A DNA stretch of 64,000 nucleotides from Cristatella mucedo (GCA_009760855.2 WPIO01000005.1:2407501-2471500); one strand, 5' to 3'; counted from the first letter of the stretch, positions 1 through 10,579 are shown. Numbers and translations are program-made. Notes: generated from the letters alone by a model not told the origin.

Positions 1-1340
1 CCTCAGCTTCGCACGCTACCGATTGAAGTCTAAGCGAAACAGTGTCCCATTCCTCCAGAAAAACGCCAGATGACAGCTACTGCGTATTACTGGACTCTGG
101 CTGATCGCATTGTGATCGCTCGAACCCATCGATTTGCCGCAATGGTCGGCTACAACGAAGTAACGATCGTAGAACGCGAGAAGCTGTAAGCCAAGAAAAC
201 TAGAGGTTCGCATTCGGGTGACACTAAGGGCAATTCGATGACTGGGGACCAGAGATCGGCCATTGCTGCGGTAGCCATTTCCGACTTTAGTGTCGCCTCG
301 CCTCACCTCGGCCATGCTGGCACCATTTTTCCTCAAGAGGAAAACTAAAAGCTCGGATTTTGATTAGGCTACAAATTCGAGCAGATCAACGCTTCGCCGA
401 CGAATCGCTTCGCTGAATGCTCGCTCGCTCGCTCGGACTGCCGTTCGCTGCTCTTGGCTGCAGGCTGCAGCAGCTAAAGGCGCATCCCATATCGTTATCG
501 GGCTCATTTTTGGTGCCCCCCAGATAACCATCTGCATCTTGTCACCCATATACGGTAGCACGGTAAGCTTCCTCGCAGCTGCAGTCTCCTCATCAAAGCA
601 AGTGTTAGCGCCAGTCAAGAACCGCCGCGTTCGCTGCTTTTTTCGCGGACGTCATACATTATTATAATAATCGAGTTAATCCTCGATTATTAATCATCCG
701 GGTGATAGTGTACAGCGAAAAGGAAACGAGGAAAGAGCTGCTAGAGTTACACAACTGAACAACTTTTTATTAAAAAACAACAGCTGACCGTTCATTAAAC
801 TCATAGAGAGCTGAATAGTATTGTAGTGTGTCGTCGACGAGTATTTCTTCTGTCCACCTCTTTGTTCACTTCTGCCTGCAGGGTATCAGCGATTGTGACT
901 CTGATCATGGAGGTTTCATTATCTCTGATCAGATTGGTGAAAACCAGTGAACGACGCACTACATTTCTAGAAACAACAATAAATAGGTAAGCATATCAGT
1001 ACATGGACTTGAAATCTGGATCTTGGCTAGTTATATGCAATCAAATCGTCAAGATGGGCTGTGAAGTGTGGCGATTTAAAATACGAGGAGACCTTAAAGA
1101 GCAGGAGCACTCTATTCTAAAACCTAGAATTTCTTATTAGTAATTGGAAATCCTCACAATGGTAACACACGTGACGATTATGTCAAAAAGGGCAGTTCGA
1201 CGCTACCAGGCATGACCGCTCAGGGGGCAAAATCTGGGATAAGAAAATCGACCTGGCTCGCGGTGATTAAGTGATAATATCACAAGACGATTCACCAACC
1301 CTTACTTAGATGATGGACTCCTGACGCCGATTCTGATCTA
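1..1340. other. No recognised gene or repeat
   Basis: Both strands were read. Only short open stretches without recognisable motifs occur, and I could not match any of this to the repeat families seen elsewhere in the window. Confidence 0.4.
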
Positions 1341-1352
1341 GATCACGGCCCA

Positions 1353-1377
1353 AACAGCTGTTTTTTCTAACTGTTTT
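1353..1377. repeat. Possible left (sub)terminal inverted repeat of the hAT relic
   Basis: The sequence ACAGCTGTTTTTT followed by ACTGTTTT resembles the reverse complement of 3625-3644. The pair brackets the transposase relic. The match is imperfect and low-complexity, and I could not define a target-site duplication. Confidence 0.35.
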
Positions 1378-1559
1378 AATGTTTCTCACCAAAATTTGTA
1401 AACAAATATACTGCACTGATGTTCCAACGTTCATTTTGGATATGAATTATGTAACGGAAAACAAATTTTTAAAAGTTCTTTTTAAAGTGTAAGTGATTCG
1501 TTATGATGATTTTTATTTAATTGGCCAAAAAATAAAATGAAAGTGCAATTCTTCCAAAA

Positions 1560-3480
1560 TTAAGCTGGATATTACTTAAATTGATCTTGTGGCATCAACA
1601 AATATGGATATCTTCAGTTTTGAAAAATGCGACGAAACGGAAGAGTCCAAGTAGAAAAGAACTAGAATGTCAATGTAGATGCTGTGATGAAATCATTAAA
1701 TCTTCTGGAAACTCCACGACAGCGTTGAAGAGTCATCTGAAAATACACGGTATTGATTCCGATAAACCTGCTGGAGTGTGTGCATCTAAGCAAGAGCCCA
1801 TGGATATTATGAGAAAAAACGCTTGCTGATTTCCTGGGCGGAAAGAGTCTGAAGGACATTGTTATCGATCTGGCTACTGATGGAATATGAATTAGAGCTA
1901 TCGCTAGAAATAAGTATATGCGGCAATCAATCTCTTGGGACGGATTTAAACTGCAAGCGAACTAAAGCGATGTGTTTTAAGCTGATGCACGATAATTGCA
2001 AAGAAAATAGAAACAAAACGATTGCCGACATTAAAGGAAAACTCGAGAGAGAAGTAATATTTAGCATGACTCTAGATAAATACACAACCGTAAGAGGACG
2101 TCGATTCTTCGGAGTCAAAATTAATGATAGCGGCGATAAAACTATACTCGCGACGGGTCTTGTTCGCATATTTGGTTTGTGCAGTGCTCTCGATATGGCC
2201 GAATCAATGAAACAGCGTTTGAGCGTTTTTGGGATAAACATTGAAAGAGATTTGGTGAGACCTACTCAGGAAGGCACTGCAGCAAATAAAAAATGCCTGA
2301 GCCGTGAGGGCACACTATGTAAGGCGGTTGTTTTTTACGACCTCGGTCCAGAGGTTGTGGGTTCGTATCCTGAGGTAGGCCATCTTTTATCGCCGTTGCA
2401 AGCGGTAGTGACAGCCGTAAAGGCTCTTCTGTTGCTACACAAAAGAGGCTGTTTAATCAGCAAATGTCTTATCTATATTTATCGGGCAGTTTTACTTAAA
2501 ACACGACGTGCACCTTGGAGTATGTGACACATTGTATAAGAAGAGTACTGAGATAGACGACTTAAATCTGAATAGTAGCATTATTAATTAAATGGACAAT
2601 TTTAAAGCAGGTACGTACTTTGAAGTGATCAGCGAAAATACGTTAAAAGGAGACGTCGATTACCACGATCAGCTCACGAAATCACGCAAGCTTGTCAAAT
2701 TCTTCAAAAAATCAACTTTTCGAAGTAATGTCTATCAATCGAAAGTAGAATTTGAAGGTAAAATAGAGTTTGGATGTGAGATTAAACTCCATCCTGACGT
2801 AAAGTCGCTCTGGAACTCTATTCCAACAAATTTAGAGCCCCAATAAGGATAGCAATCACCATCCGCGAGTCACTAACCGAATTCAATGCACTGGAAATAA
2901 TTAAGATATTTGATTTTTACGGTCTCAAAACTCTGCTGAAGGTTATGAAGCCTGTGAAACTTGCGGTTGAGAAATCAAGTTGGGAAGACGTGATGTTGAT
3001 GAGTAGTGGCACAATTTTAGCATTCATGTTGAAAAAGCTCTCTAACCTGAATAATGACATTAGTACCGAGCTCATAAAAAATTTGAAGTGCCGCGTTAAA
3101 GAACAATGGAACAAAGATGTCATAACATCTTTCGCAGTCCCAAAGATTCACCTGTCTCACAGTAAAAAACTATGCTATATTACGCCAGAAACCTAGCGTC
3201 TCATCAATTTGAAGTCAACAATGTAGAAGGTGTCTCGAACAGTCGTCAACTGATGCTGAAAGTGTGAACTTGTCTCTTCAAGATGAATTGAATTTATTGC
3301 TTCAAAAAGATAGACAATCAATTGCAGTTGGAAGGCAAGACAGTTTCAAATGGCTCAAGTCTGAATTCAAGCTCTTTAGGGACTCTTGCCGATGCATTTA
3401 AAATTTTCAGAAATTTTGCAGTGAAATTCTATTCATTTAAACGACATCCACTTAAAATAAAAAACTCGTCTCTTAGACAA
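1560..3480 (+). pseudogene. hAT-superfamily (ZBED-like) DNA transposon relic
   Basis: Three separate reading frames on the plus strand together resemble a hAT transposase. At 1650-1775 there is a BED-type zinc finger pattern: CRCC, then a spacer with TTALKSHL and a closing H. At 2040-2140 comes the early catalytic-domain block (EREVIFSMTLDKYT followed by RRFFGVKI). At 2590-2845 there is a segment containing LVKFFKKSTFRSN, and at 2885-3195 a C-terminal block with MKPVKLAVEKSSWEDVMLMS. The order fits the family, in which the enzyme binds element ends with the BED finger and cuts DNA with an RNase H-like fold. The frame is broken by stops and by a SINE at about 2290-2470, so no active protein can be made. 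The family call rests on motif recognition only. Confidence 0.72.
2290..2470 (+). mobile_element. tRNA-derived SINE (family S1) inside the hAT relic
   Basis: A Pol III B-box-like GGTTCGTATCC lies at 2360-2370, and an A-box-like stretch (GAGGGCACACTATGTAAGG) lies upstream. The body continues through GCCGTAAAGGCTCTTCTG to AAAAGAGGCTGTTTAATCAG. The same head and tail recur at about 30818, 41710, 44745 and 51298. It interrupts transposase sequence, so it inserted after the hAT element. Confidence 0.75.
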
Positions 3481-3624
3481 GTTACTTAATCCATTTGTAT
3501 TCTTAAAATATTATTATAAGAAGTAAAAATTTCTTCATTTAGAACTTACCCGAAAGATATGTAATTAAATAGTGTTCATCTAAAAAATAAGGTATTGATT
3601 GTAAAATTAGTGAAGAAATATAAA

Positions 3625-3644
3625 AAAACAGTAAAAACAGCTGT
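3625..3644. repeat. Possible right (sub)terminal inverted repeat of the hAT relic
   Basis: Partner of the arm near 1353-1377. The core reads AAAACAGTAAAAACAGCTGT. A second related AACAGCTGTTT/AAAACAG block follows at about 3645-3672, so the exact element end is unclear. Confidence 0.35.
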
Positions 3645-4061
3645 CAACAGCTGTTTAAAAAACTGAAAACAGTAAAAAGCCGTTTTTCAAAAATTACTGC
3701 TTTTCAGAAGCCCTATATAGGAGCTATCTAACGTTAAAATTCCTTGTAACATTGACCCGGAAGTGAGTTATGCGTGAAGGATTACGCATACCTCACCCTT
3801 TTGTGTCATGGCGAAAGTCTCTGGCTTGCCCTAAAAGCGCCTGTTACTTGATTCCATTCTCGGTCCTACGAGTCAATTATTAGACGAGTTTGCTTTCTTC
3901 TCTAGTCCTTAACGTTTCTCAAAGAGTTTTCCGAATGCTCAAGATGCCGAGTGATTGGTAAACTCAAGTATTCCATGGGAAGTGGGTAAGTACTGGTTAA
4001 TGACCATGCCTGGTTGGTGTCGTGCATAATGGCACATACTATACACAGAGCCAGGCAGAAT

Positions 4062-4258
4062 AGAGTGAGCGAGTGAGTGAGTGAGCGAGTGAGTGAGTGG
4101 GTGAGTGAGTGAGTGAGTTAGTGATTGAGTGAGTGAGTGAGTGAGTGAGTGAGTGAGTGAGTGAGTGAGTGAGTGAGTGAGTGAGTGAGTGAGTGAGTGA
4201 GTGAGCGAGTGAGTGTGAGCGAGCAAGTGAGAGATTGAGTGAGTGAGTGAGTGAGTGA
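4062..4258. repeat. (GTGA)n tetranucleotide array
   Basis: About 200 bp of GAGT/GTGA units with scattered substitutions (GAGC, GGGT). Open frames across it on the minus strand are just repeated HSLT residues and are not genes. Confidence 0.95.
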
Positions 4259-4418
4259 TAGGATGTGATAGCCCTCCGCACCACCGGTCGTCGGGCTGGG
4301 TAGTGCGACCGAGCAACAAGTCTCCTGGTTTCCAACATCGAGCACTTCCTTCAGAAACCGCGCCGGCCAACCCCAATCTAGGCACTCTAGACGGCTGCTG
4401 GTTGGTCGATGGATCTCG

Positions 4419-4437
4419 CCCCCCCCCCCCCCCCCCC
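4419..4437. repeat. Poly-C tract
   Basis: Uninterrupted run of 19 C residues. The length is likely unstable in replication and in sequencing. Confidence 0.9.
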
Positions 4438-4715
4438 GCCTTCTCTTGTACTCCCACTTCAGCCCTTATATTCCATGCATGCCATTGTTTTTGCACTGTC
4501 GAACCATTGTTCTTTCAAACCTGCCCGACAGCTGCCTGCAGTTAGTGGAAGATGGATGTCCCCACAGATGCAACCAATGCATGGATTTGGACCAGACCGT
4601 AGAGATATCTTCGGAGAGCCGTTGTCTGCCCCTCAACCGGACGAGAACCTGGAGCCGGCGAGCACTACCGAAAGGCAGCCTAGCCCACTGTCACTAGCCA
4701 CTTCTTTCGACGCAG

Positions 4716-4788
4716 GCGTCCTGAGCGGTCCTCGCTGCCCAAGTCTCGGCGGGCTGATTTCATGCACTTTTGGCACCATCGTGCTCGG
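4716..4788 (+). pseudogene. Paralogue A, TM3 exon
   Basis: It encodes LSGPRCPSLGGL then a hydrophobic stretch ending TIVLG, and corresponds to the gene B exon with VGPRYQCLSGLF. The acceptor is CGCAG and the donor GTGAGT. It is one base shorter than the gene B exon, so the frame entering from an upstream exon would be lost. Confidence 0.65.
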
Positions 4789-4880
4789 GTGAGTGCTCGA
4801 GTGATCTGCTGCATTGGCGCCTTTTTAGCCCTGGCGTCCTGCTGCCGGTGGCTCCATCGACACTTTCGTCTCTACTCAAG

Positions 4881-5028
4881 GACTTCGTGTCGATGTCCAA
4901 ATGGCACGCCTTACGTTGCGATGTGCTTCATGTGCAGCATAATGGACGGTAATGGAGTGACAATGCTGATGACTGCCAGCTATTCCATGTTAGCAGCTGA
5001 GTTTCCCAAGCACGTCAGCATTGCCTCT
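4881..5028 (+). pseudogene. Paralogue A, TM4-TM5 exon with GC donor
   Basis: It encodes TSCRCPNGTPYVAMCFMCS and then TASYSMLAAEFPKHV. Gene B has DRCPDSFSFTIMCFLCS and TTSYSVVSASFPTRI, and both exons are 148 nt. The equivalent donor position reads GCAAGC instead of GT. Confidence 0.75.
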
Positions 5029-5165
5029 GCAAGCTCTCGTTGGTCCAGCCTCGTTGCTGCAGAGCTGCACAGTGAGTAATCCACGGTCGCCGAGCTTTGC
5101 AGGGCATTTTGCCCGATACCCCTGCCGAGACGCTCTCAGTGAGCAGCTGTCGTTTTCTTGTGAAG

Positions 5166-5234
5166 GGCACCCTGGAGACTATCGTAGGGGCCGCCTACCT
5201 GGTCGGACCACTGCTCGGAGGTTATCTCTATTCG
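5166..5234 (+). pseudogene. Paralogue A, exon carrying MFS motif C
   Basis: It encodes GTLETIVGAAYLVGPLLGGY plus LYS, the counterpart of GILEACFGAASLIGPVFGGF in gene B. Both are 69 nt. The GxxxxGPxxGG pattern is the TM5 motif C of many MFS antiporters. The donor at 5235 is GTGAAT, and LINE sequence begins about 10 bp later. Confidence 0.75.
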
Positions 5235-5914
5235 GTGAATCAATCAAAGAAGACAAGTCCTCTGGACCCTATTCCCACTGTCATGCTCCTACGTTGCATT
5301 GATCTGCTGCTGCCTTGCATAACTAACATGATTAATATGTCATTAGCCTCAGGTCATGTCCCAGCATCTTTAAAAAAAGCTGTAGTCAGGCCACTTCTCA
5401 AGAAAGCTACACTTGACCAAGAGAACTTGAGCAACTACCGCCCAGTTTCCCTTCTACCATTCCTATCAAAGACACTGGAACGGGTCGTGGCGGACCAGCT
5501 GAACTCTTATATCGAAACCTCACACCTTGCTAGTAAGCTCCAGTCTGGCTTTAGAGCTAATCACTCCACAGAGTCAGCATTGCTTCGGGTATACAACGAC
5601 CTACTTAGGAATGCAGACATGGGTAGAGTGTCTCTGCTTGTTTTGCTTGATCTTTCGGCAGCTTTTGATACCATCGATCACAAAGTTCTTCTAGAGCGCC
5701 TCTCATCTCGCCTGGGCATCACTGGCACTGCTCTGCAGTGGTTCAGGTCCTATCTCAGTGGGAGACTCCACAGTATTGACGTGAATGGACAAAGATCATC
5801 TGAAGTACCTCTGAAATATGGAGTACCTCAGGGCTCAGTGCTAGGTCCGGTTCTTTTCATGGTTTATACTCTGCCTCTTGCTGATGTGATTGCCAAGCAC
5901 AATATAGGCTTTCA

Positions 5915-6069
5915 ACCCCTAACCATGTTATTCATTTTGTTTGTTTTTCAAGCATGATTTTACTTACTATTCTATTGCGTATCACTTTGCAGCAAATGTA
6001 AAGCGCCTAGAAAGAGATTAAGTTCTCTGAGGGCGCTTTATCAAGTGCAATATTATTATATTATTATTA
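5915..6069 (+). mobile_element. Nested LINE family-1 3'-end insertion
   Basis: About 155 bp beginning ACCCCTAACCATGTTATTC and ending in the family hairpin (around 6000-6040) and TTATTATTA. The antisense copy at about 24510 has the uninterrupted target (GGCTTTCACTTCTATGCGG), which places the insertion inside the codons just before YADD. It is not a multiple of three and contains stops. No clear target-site duplication is visible. Confidence 0.85.
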
Positions 6070-7102
6070 CTTCTATGCGGATGACACTCAGTTGTACCTT
6101 TGCTTTGATCCCTCCCAGCCTTCGAGCACCTCAAATTCTCTAAACTCACTAGCTGCATGCATTGATGACATCCGCACATGGATGGCAGCAAATTTTCAAA
6201 AACCTAACGATGATAAAACTAACTTACTAGTTATGGGCAAACCCAGTGTGATCCAGAGATTGGAAAGGCTGACTCTCAAAATTGGCTCTGCCAGCATATC
6301 TCCAGTTGAATCAGCTCGAAATCTAGGTGTCATATTCCAAAGCGACCTCTCGTTAGACGACCATATCAGCTCCACAGTCAAATCCGCCTATTTTCAGCTT
6401 CATAACATTGCTAAAATTCGGGCTTGTTTAGATAAAGATACCACGTCCAAGTTGGTCCATGCATTCGTGACATCCTGTCTCGACTTCTGCAACTCACTGC
6501 TTACTGGCCTACCAGCACGTGCGATCAGGCGATTGCAGCTGGTGCAAAACTCGGCAGCTAGGCTTGTCTGCCGTGAGCGTCGCAGTTGCCAAATTACTCC
6601 ACTTCTCGCCGACCTGCACTGGCTACCCGTCAAGCAACGGATTGACTTCAAGGTTTTGTCGCTCACTTTTAGGTCCCTTCATTCTATGGCTCCAGCCTAT
6701 CTGTCAGATATACTACCCCATCAGGCCAAGCATCGTACCACCTGCTTTTCGGAATCCAACAGTCTATAAATACCTCATACAAACCTTAAATCCTTTGGAG
6801 ATCGTGCATTTAGTTCATATGCTCCCAAAGCCTGGAACTCCCTCCCGACCTGTGTCAGAACATCCCCCGACCTGACCACATTTAAAAGGAACTTAAAAAC
6901 ACACCTATTTAGGACAGCATTTAGTGGGTCCCTGTGCTTCGTCCTTGATGTGCTAAAGCGTGCTGACACTGTGCATGCTGCCACTAACCACATTTGCATG
7001 CTGACCCTGTGCATGTCACCCCTAACCATATTATTCATTTCGTTTGTTTTTCAAGCATGATTTTACTTACCATTTAATTGCATTTTACTTTACAGCAAAT
7101 GT

Positions 7103-7142
7103 AAAGCGCCTAGAGAGAGATTAAGTTCTCTGGGGGCGCTTT
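7103..7142 (+). other. Conserved 3' hairpin of LINE family 1
   Basis: AAAGCGCC (7103-7110) pairs with GGCGCTTT (7135-7142), with an inner AGAGA/TCTCT pairing around TTAAG. It is immediately followed by the (ATT)n tail. The same structure ends every family-1 copy in the window, on both strands. In related LINEs such a 3' stem-loop is recognised by the reverse transcriptase; that role is inferred here. Confidence 0.8.
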
Positions 7143-7360
7143 ATCATGTGAATTATTATTATTATTATTATTATAACCAGCTCCGATGATTGCTGCAGTG
7201 AAGGCATCGAGACCAAATTAGCAGCTCAGCAGCAGTACGATATAGTATGACCTTCGAGAGCCCTCTTCACAGGAGGTAGCTCAGTGACAAGTGCACCGCT
7301 GCCGCTTCCAAGCCAGTAGCCCAAGCAGCCAGAGCAGGCGAGGATTTCCCTAATGCACAG

Positions 7361-7403
7361 CGGGTTTCCTATCTTTATCCTCTAAGATTTTTTCCTTCAG
7401 AAG
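7361..7403 (+). pseudogene. Paralogue A, remnant of TM6 exon
   Basis: Only the end is recognisable: FFPSE followed by a split codon G|GTAAGG, matching FFFPSI G|GTAAGT in gene B. With acceptor GCACAG the exon is 43 nt against 88 nt. The next exon starts with AA TGC, exactly as in gene B, which supports the assignment by phase. Confidence 0.45.
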
Positions 7404-7613
7404 GTAAGGGCGGTGGCAGAGCTAAAGGGTGCACCTAAATAAACAGCTTACATTTATAATCTGTGTGGCTCAAGATTACTGTCATAATGTATTGGTAGAT
7501 CACACTAGTGCATCGAAACTTACGAACACTATATTGCAATGAGCGAACGCGATGACGATGCATTATTATCCTAGTAGAGTCTAGCCGCGCGGCTATTTTT
7601 GCAGTCTTTTTAG

Positions 7614-7748
7614 AATGCAAAGGTGGAAAGGACATATTTAGCTCATTGTTGGCACAACCTGGAGCTGTCTTAGGCCTTCTATGCGATGGTCAGTCAGACA
7701 TGTTCTCTTTCGTTTTTGGATCCAATCTTAGTGAGACATCTTCTTTCG
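7614..7748 (+). pseudogene. Paralogue A, TM7 exon
   Basis: It encodes ECKGGKDIFSSLLAQPGAVL and then a hydrophobic stretch. The gene B counterpart is [20 protein letters not shown]. The first half is well matched and the second half diverged. The only good donor (GTAAGG at 7749) leaves a phase that does not fit the next exon. Confidence 0.6.
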
Positions 7749-7967
7749 GTAAGGCATTAAGCATTCAGCCGCCGAGAATGAGCGGCCGAGTGCGAGCGTC
7801 TGAGTTCGGGCAGTGGCATAATTTTTTTTCGATTTCGGCTCGGAACCTGGCTCGCAGCTACCCACTAACAGTCGCTGCTATCATGCTGAGTAAGGACAAG
7901 CCTTACTTTGTCAGAAGCTGGTCAAGAGCAAGCCGACATCTTAAAAAACACTTCCCGTTATTTTTAG

Positions 7968-8072
7968 ATCGATGCATCCATTTCTACAACTGTTATCGGA
8001 GTAATTTTCATTTTGCAGAGCGAAGCTTACTCTCTGTCAACACCCACCATCTCTGGCTGGCTCTGCGATAAG
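7968..8072 (+). pseudogene. Paralogue A, TM8 exon
   Basis: An open 105-nt exon encoding SISTTVIGVIFILQSEAYSL and then SGWLCDK before GTAATG. Gene B has SISATVIGAVYLVESAIYSL and AGWLCDK. Acceptor: TATTTTTAG. Confidence 0.75.
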
Positions 8073-8140
8073 GTAATGCAACTTTGCGTTAGCTCTTAAG
8101 TGAGTAATCTGATGTGCAGCCAGCCTAATGTGCAGCTAAC

Positions 8141-8159
8141 ACACACACACAGACACACA

Positions 8160-8199
<40 letters not shown>
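8141..8199. repeat. (AC)n microsatellite
   Basis: CA dinucleotide run with a few interruptions (ACAG, AAAC) near its start. Confidence 0.93.
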
Positions 8200-8200
<1 letters not shown>

Positions 8201-8334
8201 CTGCCGAGCTTAACAGAGTGACCAGGTGACCAGCTACGAGAAACATGCTATGTGTCTCATTGGTAGAATATAGAATGGCTTTTATTAGATCACGATGCAC
8301 TTGTTTATCTTAGTATTTAATTGGGTTATTGCGA

Positions 8335-8493
8335 TTCGTCTTTTCTGTGCTTATGCATGCTGAGGCTGTGCATACTAACACTGTGCATGTTGCCGTTGAT
8401 CGTGCTTCCTTTACAGCATATGGTAATTTCCCCGGAAAAAGATTAAGTTCTCCGTGGGCAACATACAAAAGTATTATTATTATAATTATTATT
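8335..8493 (+). mobile_element. Decayed LINE family-1 3' end
   Basis: Contains the family-1 3' UTR landmarks GTGCTTATGCATGCTGA and TGTGCATGTTGCC, then a degraded hairpin (AAAAGATTAAGTTCTCCG) and (ATT)n. Divergence is higher than in the copies at 7.1 and 63.2 kb. Confidence 0.75.
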
Positions 8494-10182
8494 ACTCACT
8501 TGTAATTTACTGGACCCTATTATATGGACCCTATTAGGTACAATCAATTAAATAGTTAGGACGGATACTTGAGGTACGGACATTAGATTTTGATTGGTGA
8601 TGATAAGGATGAGTCTGCAGAGCCCGAAAACACCTGGCGCCAGTCAAATTCGCCGGCATTCTTGCTACTGTTTCACCTACTACATGTTTATGAATACTGT
8701 CCTCTGTTCTATGAGAAGTCTCAAATCCAGCGAATCCATATCAAATTCGTGTGAAAATGATTAGAATGGAAAATATGGTACTCTCTTAACCAGGGACGAG
8801 ATCCATAGGCATGTTATGGGCTGTAACGTGGGGGAACTCGTTTTCAGTTTACTTACTGCACGGGCTTGCTTCAGTTAGAACGGATCTACAGAGTTTCCGT
8901 GCTCTCTTACAAGCTCCGCCTCAGTCGGTGTTGATACAAGAAGTACGCCAAGGCTCCAATAATACTACACTCTACGGCATTACGTCTGGCTCTAATTAGA
9001 GGTGCCTCCATAGAGAGTTAAACGAATTACCACAATCCATCGCAATCCACTCTAAGGGAAAATCGATCGGCGATAAACGGTTTGAAGCTCAAATTTTGAG
9101 TATTCAGTGTATTATACGGTCATTAAAATACAAGATCGAAATATGACCGGCCGTTTCGCTTGAGCGTTCTCAAGAAAATGGGCTCTATGCACACTGAAAG
9201 TGGTTTGGCTTTGAGTGAGCTATAGAAAAATCTCCATCGTAACACCGACTTAGTCATTGCGGCATGTGGAGTTATAGACTGAAATACAACACCTTACAGT
9301 TCAGAGGTTCTGGCAACTACCAAAATATATCGAATTGCACCATAAACCACCGTCATCCAAAGCAAACCCGCAGGTAATCGGCTGAGCGAAACTCCAATTA
9401 AGATTGCATAACAAAATCGTTTGCTGTTCACGTGTACCCACAGAATTTCACCCCTTTGCCTGTTCGAATTCTCGAGCAATCGACTGCAATTCTACACTAG
9501 GGGTGACTTGATCTCACAACTATTGCTAGTATTCCGCTAATATTGTAGTCTATTCGATGGCCAAATCAGCTCTCGCAAGAATCACAAAACGTTTTCCGAC
9601 CACACAAGCTCTGTGGCGTGGTTCAGTAAACTGGTCACCTATAATAACGGCCGAACAGTACAGCGCAATTTTAAGTTCAGTTAAATAAGTATTATTTTTG
9701 GCTTGCCCAGACTGGTAAAGGACGCTAAAACTAAATGCAGGTAAACTGTTTGCTTTTATAGTTAATGTATTAAATTTACCCAACTGCAGCTCTTGCTTTT
9801 TGAATGTTTTCGGTAGACCAATTCTGTGCAATATGTGTAGTTTGTCGAATAGTTGCTCAATTATTTTTAATCAGCCAAATAGTGAGAATAAACTATTTGG
9901 TATGGACCTAGCATGAACCATAGCAAATGCACCTTAGCCCCTCGCATTTTTATTTATTTAAATTTTTTAATTTTGATATCTGATGCTATTGTAAAGAATG
10001 TGACGTGTTAGAATATTCGTTAGAGGCTGCACACATTGGCTTCTGCACGTCCTTAATTTATCTGTCTAGCGAAAAAATGGTGGCATTCTCCGTACTTGCT
10101 GCGTCATTACAAAGGTGCTGGTCAAAGTCCCAAACAGTGTGAGATGTAGCATATTCGAGGTTGGCCCTGTTGTTGATTGCAG
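8494..10182. other. Intronic interval of paralogue A, no recognised feature
   Basis: Lies between the TM8 and TM9 exon remnants. Short open stretches on both strands show no family motifs. Confidence 0.5.
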
Positions 10183-10277
10183 GGGTACGAGAAAGCACTT
10201 GTACTTAGCGGATCCTTCATCACAATGATTGGCATGCTATTGGTCGGGCCAAGTCCGCTCCTGCCTTTTCTACCTCG
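10183..10277 (+). pseudogene. Paralogue A, TM9 exon
   Basis: It encodes GYEKALVLSGSFITMIGMLL then VGPSPLLPFLPR, ending in phase 2 (CG|GTGAGT). Same 95-nt length and phase as gene B (GYVKSLMLCGSTITAIGLLL). The acceptor is TTGATTGCAG. Confidence 0.8.
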
Positions 10278-10478
10278 GTGAGTAGAATGTCGCAGCTGCT
10301 TCAAAACTGCGGTACTGTTTAGGCGGGATTCAAGGTGTGACTCTGCTAAGCACTTGCACTTGTTTTCGGACACAAGAGCAGTAAAAGCAGCAAAGGGAGT
10401 GACAAGCATGTGAGAATGTATTCAATTCTCAATTCCCCGTTCCTTGAAGCCACACGAGACACGAAATATTCATTTCAG

Positions 10479-10579
10479 ATAGATAGTTTTGGTTAATCGT
10501 TGCATCTCTTGGCGTGCTTGGCTTTAGGAATGGGAATAGCTTGGCTTCAAGCGTTCCAGCTCATTCTCAGCTCAGCTCT
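10479..10579 (+). pseudogene. Paralogue A, TM10 exon with frameshift
   Basis: FWLIVASLGVLG is in one frame and LGMGIAWLQAFQLILSSAL in another, so there is a +1 shift near 10522. Stops lie just after the acceptor in the phase required. The exon is 101 nt against 96 nt in gene B. The 3' end (CT|GTAAGT) is conserved. Confidence 0.75.

Larger units (their letters stand above)
5241..7174 (+). mobile_element. L2/CR1-type LINE (family 1), 5'-truncated, longest plus-strand copy
   Basis: A non-LTR reverse transcriptase can be read from about 5245. NYRPVSLLPFLSKTLERVV opens the palm, LDLSAAFDTIDH (5647-5682) is motif A, GVPQGSVLGPVLF (5821-5859) is motif B, and YADDTQLYL (about 6074-6100) is the catalytic motif C. 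The region to 6830 holds the conserved C-terminal block with SRLDFCNS-like and WLPVKQRIDFKV sequences. No ORF1 or endonuclease domain is present, so the copy is 5'-truncated. Motif C is separated from motif B by a nested insertion at 5915-6069. The 3' end is a hairpin (7103-7142) followed by (ATT)n. The element lies in an intron of paralogue A. Confidence 0.9.

Noticed and set aside
4062-4258. Possible CRISPR-like or minisatellite array
   Set aside because: Units are four bases with no spacers; it is a plain microsatellite.
3939-4545. Several open frames of 75-185 codons around the GTGA array and poly-C
   Set aside because: They are translations of the tetranucleotide repeat (HSLT units) or of C-rich sequence and share no other content.
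5097-5957. A fusion of transporter and reverse transcriptase, as suggested by one long frame
   Set aside because: The frame merely stays open across the exon, its donor site and the inserted LINE; the two parts are unrelated.
7646-8071. Open frame of 141 codons
   Set aside because: It starts in the true TM7 exon of paralogue A but reads through an intron and crosses the TM8 exon in the wrong frame.
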